Part shown: positions 34,858 through 47,686 of the stretch, piece after piece | Layout: each line of letters begins with the position of its first letter | Position numbering within the stretch: position 1 is the first letter of the stretch | Assembly (NCBI GenBank): GCA_963732875.1 | Contig: CAVTBD010000002.1 | Coordinates: 1,674,001 to 1,738,000, forward strand | Source: WHSO01 sp963732875 | GTDB taxonomy: Bacteria; Pseudomonadota; Alphaproteobacteria; SMXQ01 | Direction of reading: 5' to 3' | DNA: 64,000 nucleotides | Translations under genes and position numbers: made by a program | The notes under the pieces: generated by a model | The model's database searches: none | What the model saw: only the letters and a program-made list of their open reading frames with translations | What the model was told of the DNA's origin: nothing

Positions 34858-35859
34858 ATGACCTTGTTCCTCAACGAAAAGCACATCGCGGGCATGATCA
34901 ATGACGGCACCGCCACCATGGCGGATTTCATCGCCGCGGTGGAGGCCGCCTACACCGATCAGGGCGAGGGCCGGTTCGAGATCCTGCCGCGCACCAGCTT
35001 CAAAGTGGAGCTGCCCGGCAGGAAGCGCCCGGCCTCGCTCAAGATCGGCGGCGGCTGCCTCAAGGGGGTCGGCGTCATGGGCGCCTCACTCTATTCGGGC
35101 GGCTACGGCGGCATGAACCTGTGGGTGACGCTCTACGACACCGCCAACGGCAAGGTGCCGGCGATCCTGCACGGCTCGATCATCGGCAAGATGAAGACCG
35201 GCGCTACCTCGGCGATGGCGGCCAAGCACATGGCGCGCAAGGGTGCCGCCAGGGTCGGCATCCTCGGCTCGGCCTCCCAGGCCCGCACCCAGGTGCTCGG
35301 CCTCGCCGCAGTGCGGCCGATCCGCGAGCTGCGCGTGTTCAGCACGACCCGGGAGAACCGCGAGGCCTTCGCCGCCTGGGCGAAGGACGCTGTGCCTGGG
35401 CTCCAGGCGCGCGCGGTCGCCAGCGCAGAAGAAGCGGCGCGCGACGTCGACATCCTGGTGACCGTCACCAACGCCAAGACGCCGATCCTCGATGCGTCCT
35501 GGATCGCGCCCGGCACGCACTGCAACATCATCGGCGCCCATGATCCCGACGCGCGCGAGATCGACACGGCGACCCTCAGGCTCGGGCGCGTGGTGGTGGA
35601 CGACCTCGACCAGGCGTTCAACGAGAAGGGCGAGATCCTGATCCCGCTCGCCGCCGGTGAAATTTCGCGCGACCACGTCACCGGCGCCATCGGCGACGTG
35701 CTCGCGGGCCGGATTCCGGGCCGCGCCAGCGACGACGAGATCACGCTTTTTCTTTCGGGCGGCACCAGCCTCGAATACATGGGCGCGTCGGCCATGCTCT
35801 ACCGCAAGGCCGCGGCCGCGGGCATCGGCCAGGTGCTCGACTACGACGAGAATCGTTGA
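34858..35859 (+). CDS. Ornithine cyclodeaminase / mu-crystallin family protein
   Basis: A 333-residue NAD(P)-binding protein. GKMKTGATSAMAAKHMARKGAARVGILGSASQARTQV combines the substrate Lys region and the dinucleotide-binding GxGxxA-like turn. Family enzymes include ornithine cyclodeaminase, alanine dehydrogenase and ketimine reductase. The turn reads GSASQA in place of GSGxQA, so cofactor geometry is near standard. TNAKTPILDASWIAPGTHCNIIGAHDPD is the usual downstream segment. It neighbours glutaminase and the M29 peptidase, suggesting amino-acid catabolism. The exact substrate is undetermined. Confidence 0.85.
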   Translation: MTLFLNEKHIAGMINDGTATMADFIAAVEAAYTDQGEGRFEILPRTSFKVELPGRKRPASLKIGGGCLKGVGVMGASLYSGGYGGMNLWVTLYDTANGKVPAILHGSIIGKMKTGATSAMAAKHMARKGAARVGILGSASQARTQVLGLAAVRPIRELRVFSTTRENREAFAAWAKDAVPGLQARAVASAEEAARDVDILVTVTNAKTPILDASWIAPGTHCNIIGAHDPDAREIDTATLRLGRVVVDDLDQAFNEKGEILIPLAAGEISRDHVTGAIGDVLAGRIPGRASDDEITLFLSGGTSLEYMGASAMLYRKAAAAGIGQVLDYDENR

Positions 35860-35926
35860 TCGTTGTTCACTTGACCGGCGGGCGGGCACGGCCCGATGAT
35901 GGGCCGTTCCAGGAAGGGAGGCCCCT

Positions 35927-36718
35927 GTGCCGCGTCCATTCCGCGCCCTGCTCGTCATCGCGCTGTTCACCGCCGCCGCCGTCCTGGCCCCGCCCACGCG
36001 CGCCCAGATCCCGGCCGGAACCGAGGTCGATCTCCAGCTCATCCTCGCCGCCGACGTGTCCGGCTCCATGGACGAGGACGAGGCCGCGCTGCAGCGTCGG
36101 GGCTACCTGCAGGCGCTCTCCGATCCACGCGTGGTGCGGGCGATCCAGTCGGGCGGCAAGGGGCGCATCGCGGTGCTCTACCTGGAATGGGCCGGGCCCC
36201 ACTGGCAGAAGGTGGTGGCCAACTGGACCCTGATCCACGATGCCGCCTCGGCCCAGGCGTTCGTCTCGGCGATCTCGGAAGAGCCGGTGGTGACCGAGCG
36301 GCGCACCTCGCTCTCGGCGGCAATCGACTACGGCGTGATCCTGTTCAAAAAGAGCCCCTATGCGGGCACGCGGCGCGTCATCGACATCTCCGGCGACGGG
36401 CCCAACAACCGCGGCCGCCCGGTCGTGCTCGCGCGCGACGAGGCGGTGGCCCAGGGCATCACCATCAACGGCCTGCCGATCATCGACGACCATCCCAACC
36501 CTTGGGGCGGACCGCCGCCGCAGAACCTCGACCTCTACTACCAGGACCACGTGATCGGCGGGAACGGCGCCTTCATGATGCCGGCCACCACCTTCAAGAA
36601 CTTCGACCAGGCGATCCTCGCCAAGCTGATCCGCGAGATCGCCGGGCTCAAGGGGCCCGAGCGCGCCGATCCGGAACGGATATTGAAGCAGACCGCGGAC
36701 GCATCACCGTCTCGGTGA
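35927..36718 (+). CDS. DUF1194 (von Willebrand A-like) exported protein
   Basis: A 263-residue protein. Residues 1-26 are a signal peptide (LLVIALFTAAAVLAPPTRA). The body starts with VDLQLILAADVSGSMDEDE, a DxSxS MIDAS-type metal site of von Willebrand A domains, followed by RRVIDISGDGPNNRG, the later Asp/Gly site. This pattern is DUF1194, common in alphaproteobacteria with no established function. The start is a GTG at 35927 with GGAAGGGAGG upstream. It is convergent with mmsA, ending six bases before that gene's stop. A role in binding a periplasmic partner is inference. Confidence 0.82.
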   Translation: MPRPFRALLVIALFTAAAVLAPPTRAQIPAGTEVDLQLILAADVSGSMDEDEAALQRRGYLQALSDPRVVRAIQSGGKGRIAVLYLEWAGPHWQKVVANWTLIHDAASAQAFVSAISEEPVVTERRTSLSAAIDYGVILFKKSPYAGTRRVIDISGDGPNNRGRPVVLARDEAVAQGITINGLPIIDDHPNPWGGPPPQNLDLYYQDHVIGGNGAFMMPATTFKNFDQAILAKLIREIAGLKGPERADPERILKQTADASPSR

Positions 36719-36724
36719 TGCGGC

Positions 36725-38219
<1,495 letters not shown>

Positions 38220-38300
38220 CGTTCCTCTCTGTCGATTTTTGTCTGCTTATGTTCGAGGCAAGGTAGTGTGCCCTGCGGCGCGCGTCCAGCGCGCGGACAT

Positions 38301-38336
38301 AAAGCGGTACGCGATCTCCGCTTTACCATTTGGTAA
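38301..38336. promoter_or_regulatory. Paired inverted repeats upstream of the Amt-kinase gene
   Basis: Two adjoining inverted repeats lie in the 194-bp divergent gap. AAAGCGG and CCGCTTT are separated by 10 bases (38301-38324), and TTACCA and TGGTAA by 2 bases (38323-38336). They could be operator half-sites for a dimeric regulator or, for the first, a hairpin. No NtrC-type GCAC-N5-GGTGC site is seen. Confidence 0.35.
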
Positions 38337-38413
38337 CCGAAAATCCCTAGGTTTCTCCTCCAGTTATCGTTATCGGGGGCCTAATTCGAGGCACAGGCCG
38401 CCCTGTCAAATGG

Positions 38414-40559
<2,146 letters not shown>

Positions 40560-40996
40560 TCAGGCGCCGGCAGGGCCGGTGCAATCAGGTAATCGAGCGC
40601 GAAGCGGCGCCAGTCACCATCGGGCGAAGCGCACACGAGCCCGGTCGCCGTAAGCGTCAACGTCACCCCGCGCAGATGCCAGATCTTCTTGAAATCCGCG
40701 ATGTCATCGAGGGTGGTCGCGAAGAAGCGCGCGCGCATGCGGCGGTGCACCCAGGGCCGGCCGACCCCGAAGTAGACCGCGACGCCGAGCGCCAGCGCGA
40801 CGGCGCCCCGGATCCAGCCGAAAGCAAGGCCCGCGCCGACCGTCGCGGCGGTGACGGCATAGAGCCAGCGGTTGTGATCGGCCTGCACCGCGATCGGCGA
40901 ATCGGTGTGCTGCAGGCGCACGCAGTCGAGCGCCACCGACACGCGGCCGTCGGTGACGGCCCGGTTGAGAGCGCGGAGAAGGTCCTTCTCGTTCAT
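40560..40996 (-). CDS. Hypothetical membrane protein, 3' end uncertain
   Basis: The confident part starts MNEKDLLRALNRAVTDGRV and runs for about 145 residues. A soluble head of about 40 residues precedes two adjacent membrane segments (RWLYAVTAATVGAGLAFGWI and GAVALALGVAVYFGVG). A cytoplasmic basic part follows with FFATTLDDIADFKKIWHLRG. No in-frame stop occurs near the end of the convergent kinase gene; the frame stays open into its antisense, which cannot be coding. A TGA in another frame at 40560-40562 would end the gene at LIAPALPA if one base is miscalled. It lies 41 bases downstream of nnrS on the same strand. Function unknown. Confidence 0.5.
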
Positions 40997-41037
40997 GGCA
41001 TGGATATACGCCGGTGCCGCCGTTTCGGAAACGGCGA

Positions 41038-42222
41038 TCACGCGGCTGCGCGGGCGGCCAGATACATCGGCCCGTAGCGCAGGAGAAACAGCGTAAAGGC
41101 CGCGATCCAGCACAGGCCGGCGGCTATCTGGAGCTCGATCCCGGCAGCCGGCCACAGGCCGGCGCAGATCCGCAGCGCCGCGGCCGCGCTGACCAGGAGA
41201 TAGGCCGCGACCGTGACGCCGTCGGCGGCGAACGCGCGGCCGGTATGGCCGAGCGTGGCCCGCGTCATGACGGCGAGGATCATGGTCCCCATCGCCCCGG
41301 CGGTGAGCGCGTGAAGCGCGGCGCTCGGCCCGAGGTCGGGAACGAGGATTCCCGTGCCGGCGAGAACCAGTCCCAGCGCCACCCAGCCGTAGCCGAGGTG
41401 CAGCACCCAAACCAAAGCCTCGCCGCCGGTGCGCGCGCCGCCCCAGCGGGCGAGCCGGGCCGCCTGCAGCACGCCCGCGACGATCAGGGCCCAGGCGACG
41501 GCGATGGCCTCGGGCGCCGCCACCCAGGCCAGCAGGGCCAGGGCGGAGACGGCCAGCACCAGCTTGTCGAGCCGGCCGAACGGCACCGGCAGGCGGCTTT
41601 CGCCCGCCTTCTTCAGCCAGTTGCCGGTGAAGCTCGGCACGATGCGCCCGCCGATCAGCGAGATCAGCATGACGATCACGGCGACGGCGAGACGCAGCCC
41701 GGCCCAGGCCATGTCCGTATCGCCGGACAGGCCGCCATGGATCATCACATTGGCAACGAGGAGAGCCACGAGCACCAGCGCCACCGGCAGGTTGCGCCAG
41801 TTGCGCCCCGCGATCACCTCGCGCAGCACGACGGTGAGGACGACGGCGAGGAACGCACAGTCGAGGACGGCGGCCGCGACGAAACCGATAATCGCGGAAA
41901 TGGCGACGCCCGCGCGCCCCACGCACCACAACAGCGCGAGACCTGCGAGCGGTCCGCCCTGAAGCGGCATGCGCCCGGTCCAGTTGGGCACGGCGGTGAG
42001 CAGAAAGCCCGTGATGGCCGCGACCACGAAGCCGAACAGCATCTCATGGGCGTGCCAGGTCACGGGATCGAACGCGGTCGGCAGCGTCGCGCCCCGCCAC
42101 AGCAGCAGGAGCCACGCCGCCATCGCGACCGCCGCCCACAGGCCGGCGAGCAGGAAGAACGGACGGAATCCCATGCTGAAGAGCGCGGGCCAGCGGGTTG
42201 CCTTGTAGCGCGGAACAGGCAT
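41038..42222 (-). CDS. nnrS: NnrS family membrane protein
   Basis: A 394-residue, very hydrophobic protein with about twelve membrane segments. The N-terminal MGFRPFFLLAGLWAAVAMAAWLL and FDPVTWHAHEMLFGFVVAAITGFLLTAVPNWTG are diagnostic for NnrS, a haem- and copper-containing protein of the nitric-oxide response. GGRIVPSFTGNWL and the TRATLGHTGRAF segment are also typical. NnrS protects metabolism under nitrosative stress and often accompanies denitrification genes. None are present here, and no NNR/DNR box was found by eye upstream. It may be cotranscribed with the small membrane protein downstream. Confidence 0.9.
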   Translation of the reverse strand: MPVPRYKATRWPALFSMGFRPFFLLAGLWAAVAMAAWLLLLWRGATLPTAFDPVTWHAHEMLFGFVVAAITGFLLTAVPNWTGRMPLQGGPLAGLALLWCVGRAGVAISAIIGFVAAAVLDCAFLAVVLTVVLREVIAGRNWRNLPVALVLVALLVANVMIHGGLSGDTDMAWAGLRLAVAVIVMLISLIGGRIVPSFTGNWLKKAGESRLPVPFGRLDKLVLAVSALALLAWVAAPEAIAVAWALIVAGVLQAARLARWGGARTGGEALVWVLHLGYGWVALGLVLAGTGILVPDLGPSAALHALTAGAMGTMILAVMTRATLGHTGRAFAADGVTVAAYLLVSAAAALRICAGLWPAAGIELQIAAGLCWIAAFTLFLLRYGPMYLAARAAA

Positions 42223-42349
42223 GGCACAAGTATAGGCGCAGGCCCCCCGCCCGCAAACCGGGGACCGCGCACCGCCCCGCCGTCAGGGCGGCGGGGCGGC
42301 TTCGCGTGGGGGACGAACGCGGCTACCGGGTGCGGCTACCGGGGCAGGG

Positions 42350-43771
42350 TCACTGGCAGGCGATGGTCGAGGCTTCGCTGCCCGACCCGCGATAGGTCAG
42401 CTTGCAAGACATGCCCGGCTTGATCGCACCGCGCCGTACCTTCTTGCCCGCCACCGTGATCTTGGTGCGCGAGCCGCTGACGCCGGTGGTCTCGGGCTTG
42501 CCGGCAGCCTTGAAATCGACCTGAGCGCCGCCCTTGCGCACCGCGCTCACCTTGATGTCGACGGTGCGCTCCGGACCCTCGCCCGACGCATGGGCCCAGT
42601 GCTCGCCCCAGATCTTCTGCACCTCGACGCTCACCTTGCCCATCAGCTCGGGCGCGCGGAACGCGATCTTGCGGCCGAGAATCTCGTCCGCGAACGGGGT
42701 GAACTCGCGCAGCTGCAGGTCCTTGTGGACCGGGACCGAGTGCGACGCGTAGAACTGCGCCACCTGACCTTCCTTGGAGAGCAGCCAGTTGACGTAGAGG
42801 CGCGACGCGTTGGGATGCGGGTTGCCCTTGAGGATGCCGAGCTCCGCCACCGACGCCGGCACCGGCTCGGGACAATGGTAGCCGACCGGCGCACCCCGCT
42901 TCTGCATCAGGCTGACGCGGAACTCCGACGACGGGATCGCCACCGAAAGTTCGCCGGCGATGGTGAGCGACACGAGCGCGTTCATGCCTTCCTTGCGGAG
43001 CTGCGGCTTCACCTCGTTGAACAGGCGCGCCATGTAGCGCTTGGCATAATCCGGCCCGTAGTAGTTCCACAGCATCAGGATCCAGAGCTGCGGCCGGTTG
43101 CCGATGCCGAGCTTGCCGCCGCGCCAGCGCGGATCGTTGAGGAACCCGTCCCAGGTCTTGGGCAGGTCGGCCTTCTTCACCAGGTTGGTGTTGTAGGAGA
43201 CGCACCAGAACTGGCGGCGGTGCGAGATCCAGGTACCGTCCTTGCCGCGCGCCGCTTCCGGCACGGTGGTGAAGGTCGGCAGCTCGCGCAGGTCGGCGAG
43301 CATGTTCTCCTTGTGGAACTGCTCGTAGTAGCCGCCGAAGTCGGCCGCCACGTCGCTGGTGTAGTTGCCCGCCTTGACCGCGATCATGGTCCGGGTGGTG
43401 CGGGCCTGGTAGGCGCCGCGCGCGTAGTTGATCTTGATGAACGGATAGCGTGCCTTGAACGGCGCGATCATCTCCTCGAACTCGCGCTCGCCGTGGGTAT
43501 CGACCAGCTTGAGCGCGCCTTCCTTCCTGGCGCCGTCGATCCAGGCCTGGGGCACGGCGAGCTCCTTGTCGAGCCCCGACAGCACGGAGTCGCTCACCTT
43601 GAGCTTCTTGAGGATGTCCTTGGTCGCCTGGGGCAGGTCGTCCGCCCGCGCCGCCGGCACGGCCGCGACCGCGGCGGCGACGGTGGCCGCGACCAGCGCC
43701 GCGAGCCACAGCCCCCGTGCGCGGTTGCCCCCTGTGCGGTTGCCCCCTGTGCGGTTGAGTGTCAGGTTCAT
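42350..43771 (-). CDS. Extracellular solute-binding protein (iron/thiamine-type), copy 1
   Basis: A 473-residue exported binding protein. The N-terminal signal peptide (hydrophobic LWLAALVAATVAAAVAAVPAARA) ends near residue 43. The mature part has VPQAWIDGARKEGALKLVDT, WCVSYNTNLVKKADLPKTWDGFLNDPRW and WLLSKEGQVAQFY, hallmarks of the family 1 group that includes FbpA-like proteins. A C-terminal extension of about 75 residues resembles a small beta domain. The N terminus carries a tandem NRTGG repeat. No permease or ATPase genes adjoin. It is a paralogue of the next gene and the last member of a seven-gene operon. Confidence 0.85.
   Translation of the reverse strand: MNLTLNRTGGNRTGGNRARGLWLAALVAATVAAAVAAVPAARADDLPQATKDILKKLKVSDSVLSGLDKELAVPQAWIDGARKEGALKLVDTHGEREFEEMIAPFKARYPFIKINYARGAYQARTTRTMIAVKAGNYTSDVAADFGGYYEQFHKENMLADLRELPTFTTVPEAARGKDGTWISHRRQFWCVSYNTNLVKKADLPKTWDGFLNDPRWRGGKLGIGNRPQLWILMLWNYYGPDYAKRYMARLFNEVKPQLRKEGMNALVSLTIAGELSVAIPSSEFRVSLMQKRGAPVGYHCPEPVPASVAELGILKGNPHPNASRLYVNWLLSKEGQVAQFYASHSVPVHKDLQLREFTPFADEILGRKIAFRAPELMGKVSVEVQKIWGEHWAHASGEGPERTVDIKVSAVRKGGAQVDFKAAGKPETTGVSGSRTKITVAGKKVRRGAIKPGMSCKLTYRGSGSEASTIACQ
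43721..43757. repeat. 15-bp tandem repeat in a signal-peptide coding region
   Basis: GCGGTTGCCCCCTGT occurs twice in tandem and is followed by a partial third copy. On the coding strand each unit adds the five residues NRTGG ahead of the hydrophobic core of the binding-protein signal peptide. Unit number could vary by slippage without changing frame. Confidence 0.75.
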
Positions 43772-43823
43772 GGTGAAGCCCTCCTGTTGTCCGGCGCCGG
43801 TGCGATGCCATGCCGCTTGTTGT

Positions 43824-45191
43824 CTATTTGCAGATGACCTCGCGCGCCTCGCCCTTGTCGGCGGGATAGACGATGGTGCACTGCATGCCGGCGCGGAAAT
43901 CCCCGCGCCCGGCCTTCTTGCCGCCGACGCGCATGGCGGTGCGCGACTGTGAAATCTTCACCGTATTGGTTTCCGTGCCCGCCTTGAACTGGAGCTGGCG
44001 GCCGCCGCGGATCACCTTGACGAGGCGCGTGTTCACGGTCTTCGCCCCGCCGCCGCCCGCGGCCTTGTCCCAGTTCGCGCGCCACGTCGCCAGCACCTGC
44101 GGCCAGACGTCGTGCAGCAGCTGGGGATCGCGGAACGACTTCTTCTTTCCCTTGAGCTGCTCGGGGAAGGCGACCAGCTCGGGGATCTGCAGCTCGTCGC
44201 GCACCGAGGACGCCTGGATCGCGTAGTACTGCGCGATCTGGCCTTCCTTGGACAGCATCCAGTTGATGTAAATGCGCGCCGCGTCCGGATGCGGATTGCC
44301 ACGCAGCGCCACCACGGTCTGTACCGTCGACGGCACCGGCTCCGGGCAGTGATAGCCGATCGGGGCGCCCTTATCGACGTACTGGGAAACACGGTACATG
44401 GCCGACGGGATGGTGACCGAGAACTCGCCCGCGATCACCAGCTCCACCAGCGCATTCATGCCTTCCTTGCGCTGTTGCGGTTTCACCTTGTTGAACAGCG
44501 TGTCCATGTAGTGCCGCCCCCAGGCGGCGCCGTTGGCCTTCCACAACTGCAGAAACCACAGGTTGGCGCGGTTGCCCATGCCGATGCGCCCGTTGCCCCA
44601 CTTGGCCGCGTCGAGGAAGCCGTCCCAGGTCTTGGGCAGGTCGGCCTTCTTGACCTTGTTGGTGTTGTAGGCGACGCACCAGTAGCTGGCCTGGTGGCCG
44701 ATCCAATAGCCGGCCGGATCGCGCAGGTCGGCGTCGAGCAATTTGGCGTTGGGCAGGTCCGTGATCTTCATCAGCGCGTTCGCGTCGCGAAACGCGAAAT
44801 AGGCGTTGCTCAGCCCGGAGATCACGTCGGCGAGGTAGCGGCCCTCCCTGAACGCCATCAGCGGCTTGACCGCGCGGTCCTGCCGCCCGGCGCGGATGTA
44901 GTTCACCTTGACCCCGGGATAGCGTTCCAGAAACGGTGCGATATAGCGCCGGTACTGGGCCGCGTCCCAGGTGCCGATCACCTTGAGGGGCCCCGCCTTC
45001 TTCGCGCCGTCGAGCCAGGCGGCCGGCACCCGGTATTCCTGCTCGGACCCGGCGAGGATCCTGGGATCGAGCTTGAGCGCCTTGAGTATCGCCCCTGTGG
45101 CCCTGGGCAGGTCGTCGGCCCGCACCGGCACGGCGGCGAGCGCGGCCGCCACGGCGACGGCGGCGGTCAGTGCGGCAAGCGGTTTCAGCAT
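43824..45191 (-). CDS. Extracellular solute-binding protein (iron/thiamine-type), copy 2
   Basis: A 455-residue paralogue of the preceding protein, sharing VPAAWLDGAKKAGPLKVIGT, WCVAYNTNKVKKADLPKTWDGFL, GYHCPEPVPS and WMLSKEGQIAQYY. The signal peptide (LKPLAALTAAVAVAAALAAVPVRA) ends at about residue 25. ATG at 45191 follows GGGAAGGATG. The same C-terminal extension is present (KVIRGGRQLQFKAG). Two related receptors in one operon suggest uptake of two related ligands, or of one ligand and an analogue. The ligand is unknown. Confidence 0.85.
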   Translation of the reverse strand: MLKPLAALTAAVAVAAALAAVPVRADDLPRATGAILKALKLDPRILAGSEQEYRVPAAWLDGAKKAGPLKVIGTWDAAQYRRYIAPFLERYPGVKVNYIRAGRQDRAVKPLMAFREGRYLADVISGLSNAYFAFRDANALMKITDLPNAKLLDADLRDPAGYWIGHQASYWCVAYNTNKVKKADLPKTWDGFLDAAKWGNGRIGMGNRANLWFLQLWKANGAAWGRHYMDTLFNKVKPQQRKEGMNALVELVIAGEFSVTIPSAMYRVSQYVDKGAPIGYHCPEPVPSTVQTVVALRGNPHPDAARIYINWMLSKEGQIAQYYAIQASSVRDELQIPELVAFPEQLKGKKKSFRDPQLLHDVWPQVLATWRANWDKAAGGGGAKTVNTRLVKVIRGGRQLQFKAGTETNTVKISQSRTAMRVGGKKAGRGDFRAGMQCTIVYPADKGEAREVICK

Positions 45192-45231
45192 CCTTCCCTC
45201 CCCGCCGGCGGACGGCCGGCACTGGTGCGCG

Positions 45232-46368
45232 TCACAGGTCCTTGAAGTCGGGGCGCGGGCCCGTGTCATAGACGGGCCGCGGCTGTCGCACCTCGACGCC
45301 GTTGCCGGCGAGCTCGGCGGCGAATTCCTCGTAGATCGCGGGATCCTCGTACTCATACTCGATCTGGTCGGGACCCTCCGCCTTCTCGCCCCCCGACATG
45401 CCGATCTTCATCTTGTGCTCGGGACTGCCGCCGCGCCGGAGCGCGAGGTAGCGCGCCGGCTCCGTGCCGGTATTGAAATGCTGGTGGAAGCACCATTCCG
45501 GCGGCGCGAACATGGTGCCAGGGCCCCAGTCGACGCGCTCGCGCGGCTCGCCCTCCTTCCACAGAAGCGAGTAGCCCTGCCCTTGCAGGATGATGACGTG
45601 GGCGCCGGGGCCGTGGCGGTGCGCCTTCTTGTAGGTGCCTACCTCGAAGTCCGACACATGCGCCGCCATGGTGTGGTCGCTCATGGAGAGGTGCACCGTC
45701 TTGGCGGCATGACCGCGCAGCGCCCAGTGCGCGAGCGCCATGTCGAGCACGTCGGGCACGTAGTTGGAACGCAGCACCCTGGCGCCGAGATAAGTCGGGC
45801 GCATGTAGTCGGAGATCGGCTGGAAGAAGTCGTTCTGGCCGCGGAAGCGGTCCTTGAACACGAACGGGTTCTCGAAGATGAACTCTTCCGAATGGTAGAG
45901 GTTCATGGTGACCGGCGCGTTGGTCACCATCAGGAGCCGCGCCGGCTTGTGCGCATCCAGGTTGCGGTGCTGGTAGGTGGTATTCAGCGGCGGCCCGAAC
46001 AGGCCGCGGTCGCTCCACTCGACGCGCCCGCCGGCCACGCCGGGCTGCTCGAAGGTGGTCTCGCCGCGCCCGTGCACCACGTAGCACCAGGTCTCGAACA
46101 TGTGCTTGACGGGATTGAGCGTGGCGCCCGGCGGGATCTCCAGGATCGCCGCCGCAACGATATGGCAGTCGGCGAGGTTGATGAAGCAGCCTGCGCCGCC
46201 GAAGCGCCGCCACGGGCCGACCTCGACGGTGGCGAGATCGCGCACGTGGAACGTCTTGTGGATCGGGATGCCCTCGCGCTCCTGCCAGTCCTCGTAGAAG
46301 GTCTTGAGGCGCTTGAGGTCGGCGACGCCCTCGTAGGCGCCGGTGGGATCGAATACCTGCGTCGACAT
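45232..46368 (-). CDS. Bicupin protein (gentisate dioxygenase-like fold)
   Basis: A 378-residue protein with two cupin barrels. The N-terminal one has NPVKHMFETWCYVVHGRGETTFEQ. The C-terminal one has YKKAHRHGPGAHVIILQGQGYSLLW with a clear HxH...H metal-binding pattern and APPEWCFHQHFNTG. Overall layout and length resemble gentisate/1-hydroxy-2-naphthoate-type dioxygenases, but I cannot assign ring-cleavage activity. Only 14 bases separate it from the M24 gene. In this operon it is a candidate iron-dependent oxygenase. Confidence 0.75.
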   Translation of the reverse strand: MSTQVFDPTGAYEGVADLKRLKTFYEDWQEREGIPIHKTFHVRDLATVEVGPWRRFGGAGCFINLADCHIVAAAILEIPPGATLNPVKHMFETWCYVVHGRGETTFEQPGVAGGRVEWSDRGLFGPPLNTTYQHRNLDAHKPARLLMVTNAPVTMNLYHSEEFIFENPFVFKDRFRGQNDFFQPISDYMRPTYLGARVLRSNYVPDVLDMALAHWALRGHAAKTVHLSMSDHTMAAHVSDFEVGTYKKAHRHGPGAHVIILQGQGYSLLWKEGEPRERVDWGPGTMFAPPEWCFHQHFNTGTEPARYLALRRGGSPEHKMKIGMSGGEKAEGPDQIEYEYEDPAIYEEFAAELAGNGVEVRQPRPVYDTGPRPDFKDL

Positions 46369-46382
46369 CTACGCTTTCCCCC

Positions 46383-47624
46383 TTACAGTCCCGAAACGAG
46401 ATGGCCGTGCGGACGCGAGCCGAGCCGGCGGCCGCCCTTGGGCGTGATGATGATGGTGTCGCCCCATACCGACTCGTAATTGTCGTCGGCGGAGATGACG
46501 GCCGGCTTGAAGATGAATGCCATGTTCTCGCGAAGCTGGCGCGCGAGCTGCTCGGGGCGCACCTGGCTCGGCGTGATCAGCGGGCCGTCGTCGCCCTGGC
46601 CGCGCCCGTGCATGTTGAGACGCCCCGTGGCGCCCGCGGCGGGGCCCTTGGCGGGCACCGCCTTGGCCGTGAATTCCTTGGCCTTCTCCGCGATCTCGCC
46701 GACCGTGACGCCGGGCTTCAGTATCTCGAGCAGGCGCCGGTAGACCTCGCCCTGCACCTTGATCAGCTCCTTGTGCACGGGATCGACCTCCTGCACGAAC
46801 ACAGGCTGTACCTGCTGGGCACGGTAGCCGATCCAGGAAGCTTCGATCTCGTTGACGATCAGGTCGCCCTTCTCGATTTTGCGGAAGGTGGGGCGCGTGA
46901 GCGTGCCGCCCGGATTCTTCGCGCACACCCAGTTGCAATGGACCGGAATCTCCGAGCCGCTCATGAGCAGCGCCGACTGCACCGCCGCCCACACGTGCCA
47001 GTCGATGGCGCCGGGTTTTGCGGCGGCGACCTTGGCCTCGATCCCCTTCTCGATGATGTCGATGGATTTCTGCAGCGCGGCGATTTCCTCCTCGCTCTTC
47101 TGGTAGCGCGCCTCCTCCAGGATATGGGTCGCATCGACGAACTGCGCGTTGGGGAAGGCGTCGCGCATCTGGGTGTAGAAGCCGTGCAGCATGGTGCCCA
47201 TGGGCGTGCGCGTGCCGACGCCGAGGCCGACCACGCCGACCTTGCCGTTGGTGGTGCCGAGCTCCTTCAGGTGCTCGAGCACGCCCGACACGGTATTGCG
47301 GCGCGTGTTGTAGAGCTTGGTGGTCCAGAACTGGATGGGCGCGGCCCAGTCGGTATGGGCACGGTTGACGCAGGCCGACGGCTCGCCCTCGAGCGGGAAG
47401 GTCACCGCGACCTCGGTGTCACCGCCGCCGCCGACGTGGCTGAGCCAGCGCGCCGAGGACTGGAAGTCGGTCGAGTGGCCGGTGTTGTTGGGCACCACGA
47501 TGACCGGCAGGTCCTCCTTCGCCATCAGCGAGCGAACGAGCTTCCAGCGCCGGTCGCGCTCGGCCAGCGAGAATTGCGGATAAAGCTGACCCTGCCCCAC
47601 GGGGTCGGTGACGGTCTTGGTCAT
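46383..47624 (-). CDS. M24 (Xaa-Pro/creatinase-like) fold protein with altered metal site
   Basis: A 413-residue pita-bread-fold protein. The N-terminal creatinase-like domain has WKLVRSLMAKEDLPVIVVPN. The C-terminal domain has RYQKSEEEIAALQKSIDIIEKGI, typical of M24B peptidases. In the catalytic domain the expected metal-binding Asp pair is not found: the segment reads DLIVNEIEASWIGYRAQQVQPVF. The His region reads MHGRGQGDD. It may be a non-peptidase member, as creatinase is. ATG at 47624 starts MTKTVTDPVGQGQ. Its position between dioxygenase-like genes favours a hydrolytic step in a catabolic pathway. Confidence 0.78.
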   Translation of the reverse strand: MTKTVTDPVGQGQLYPQFSLAERDRRWKLVRSLMAKEDLPVIVVPNNTGHSTDFQSSARWLSHVGGGGDTEVAVTFPLEGEPSACVNRAHTDWAAPIQFWTTKLYNTRRNTVSGVLEHLKELGTTNGKVGVVGLGVGTRTPMGTMLHGFYTQMRDAFPNAQFVDATHILEEARYQKSEEEIAALQKSIDIIEKGIEAKVAAAKPGAIDWHVWAAVQSALLMSGSEIPVHCNWVCAKNPGGTLTRPTFRKIEKGDLIVNEIEASWIGYRAQQVQPVFVQEVDPVHKELIKVQGEVYRRLLEILKPGVTVGEIAEKAKEFTAKAVPAKGPAAGATGRLNMHGRGQGDDGPLITPSQVRPEQLARQLRENMAFIFKPAVISADDNYESVWGDTIIITPKGGRRLGSRPHGHLVSGL

Positions 47625-47686
47625 GATGCGTTGCCTGCCCTTCGGATATGTTCTTGTTGGTGACGGCGCGACGGTGAACCGGTCTG

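Noticed and set aside
46400..47663. Rightward frame opposite the M24 gene
   Set aside because: Antisense shadow; the leftward frame has family motifs and a proper start.
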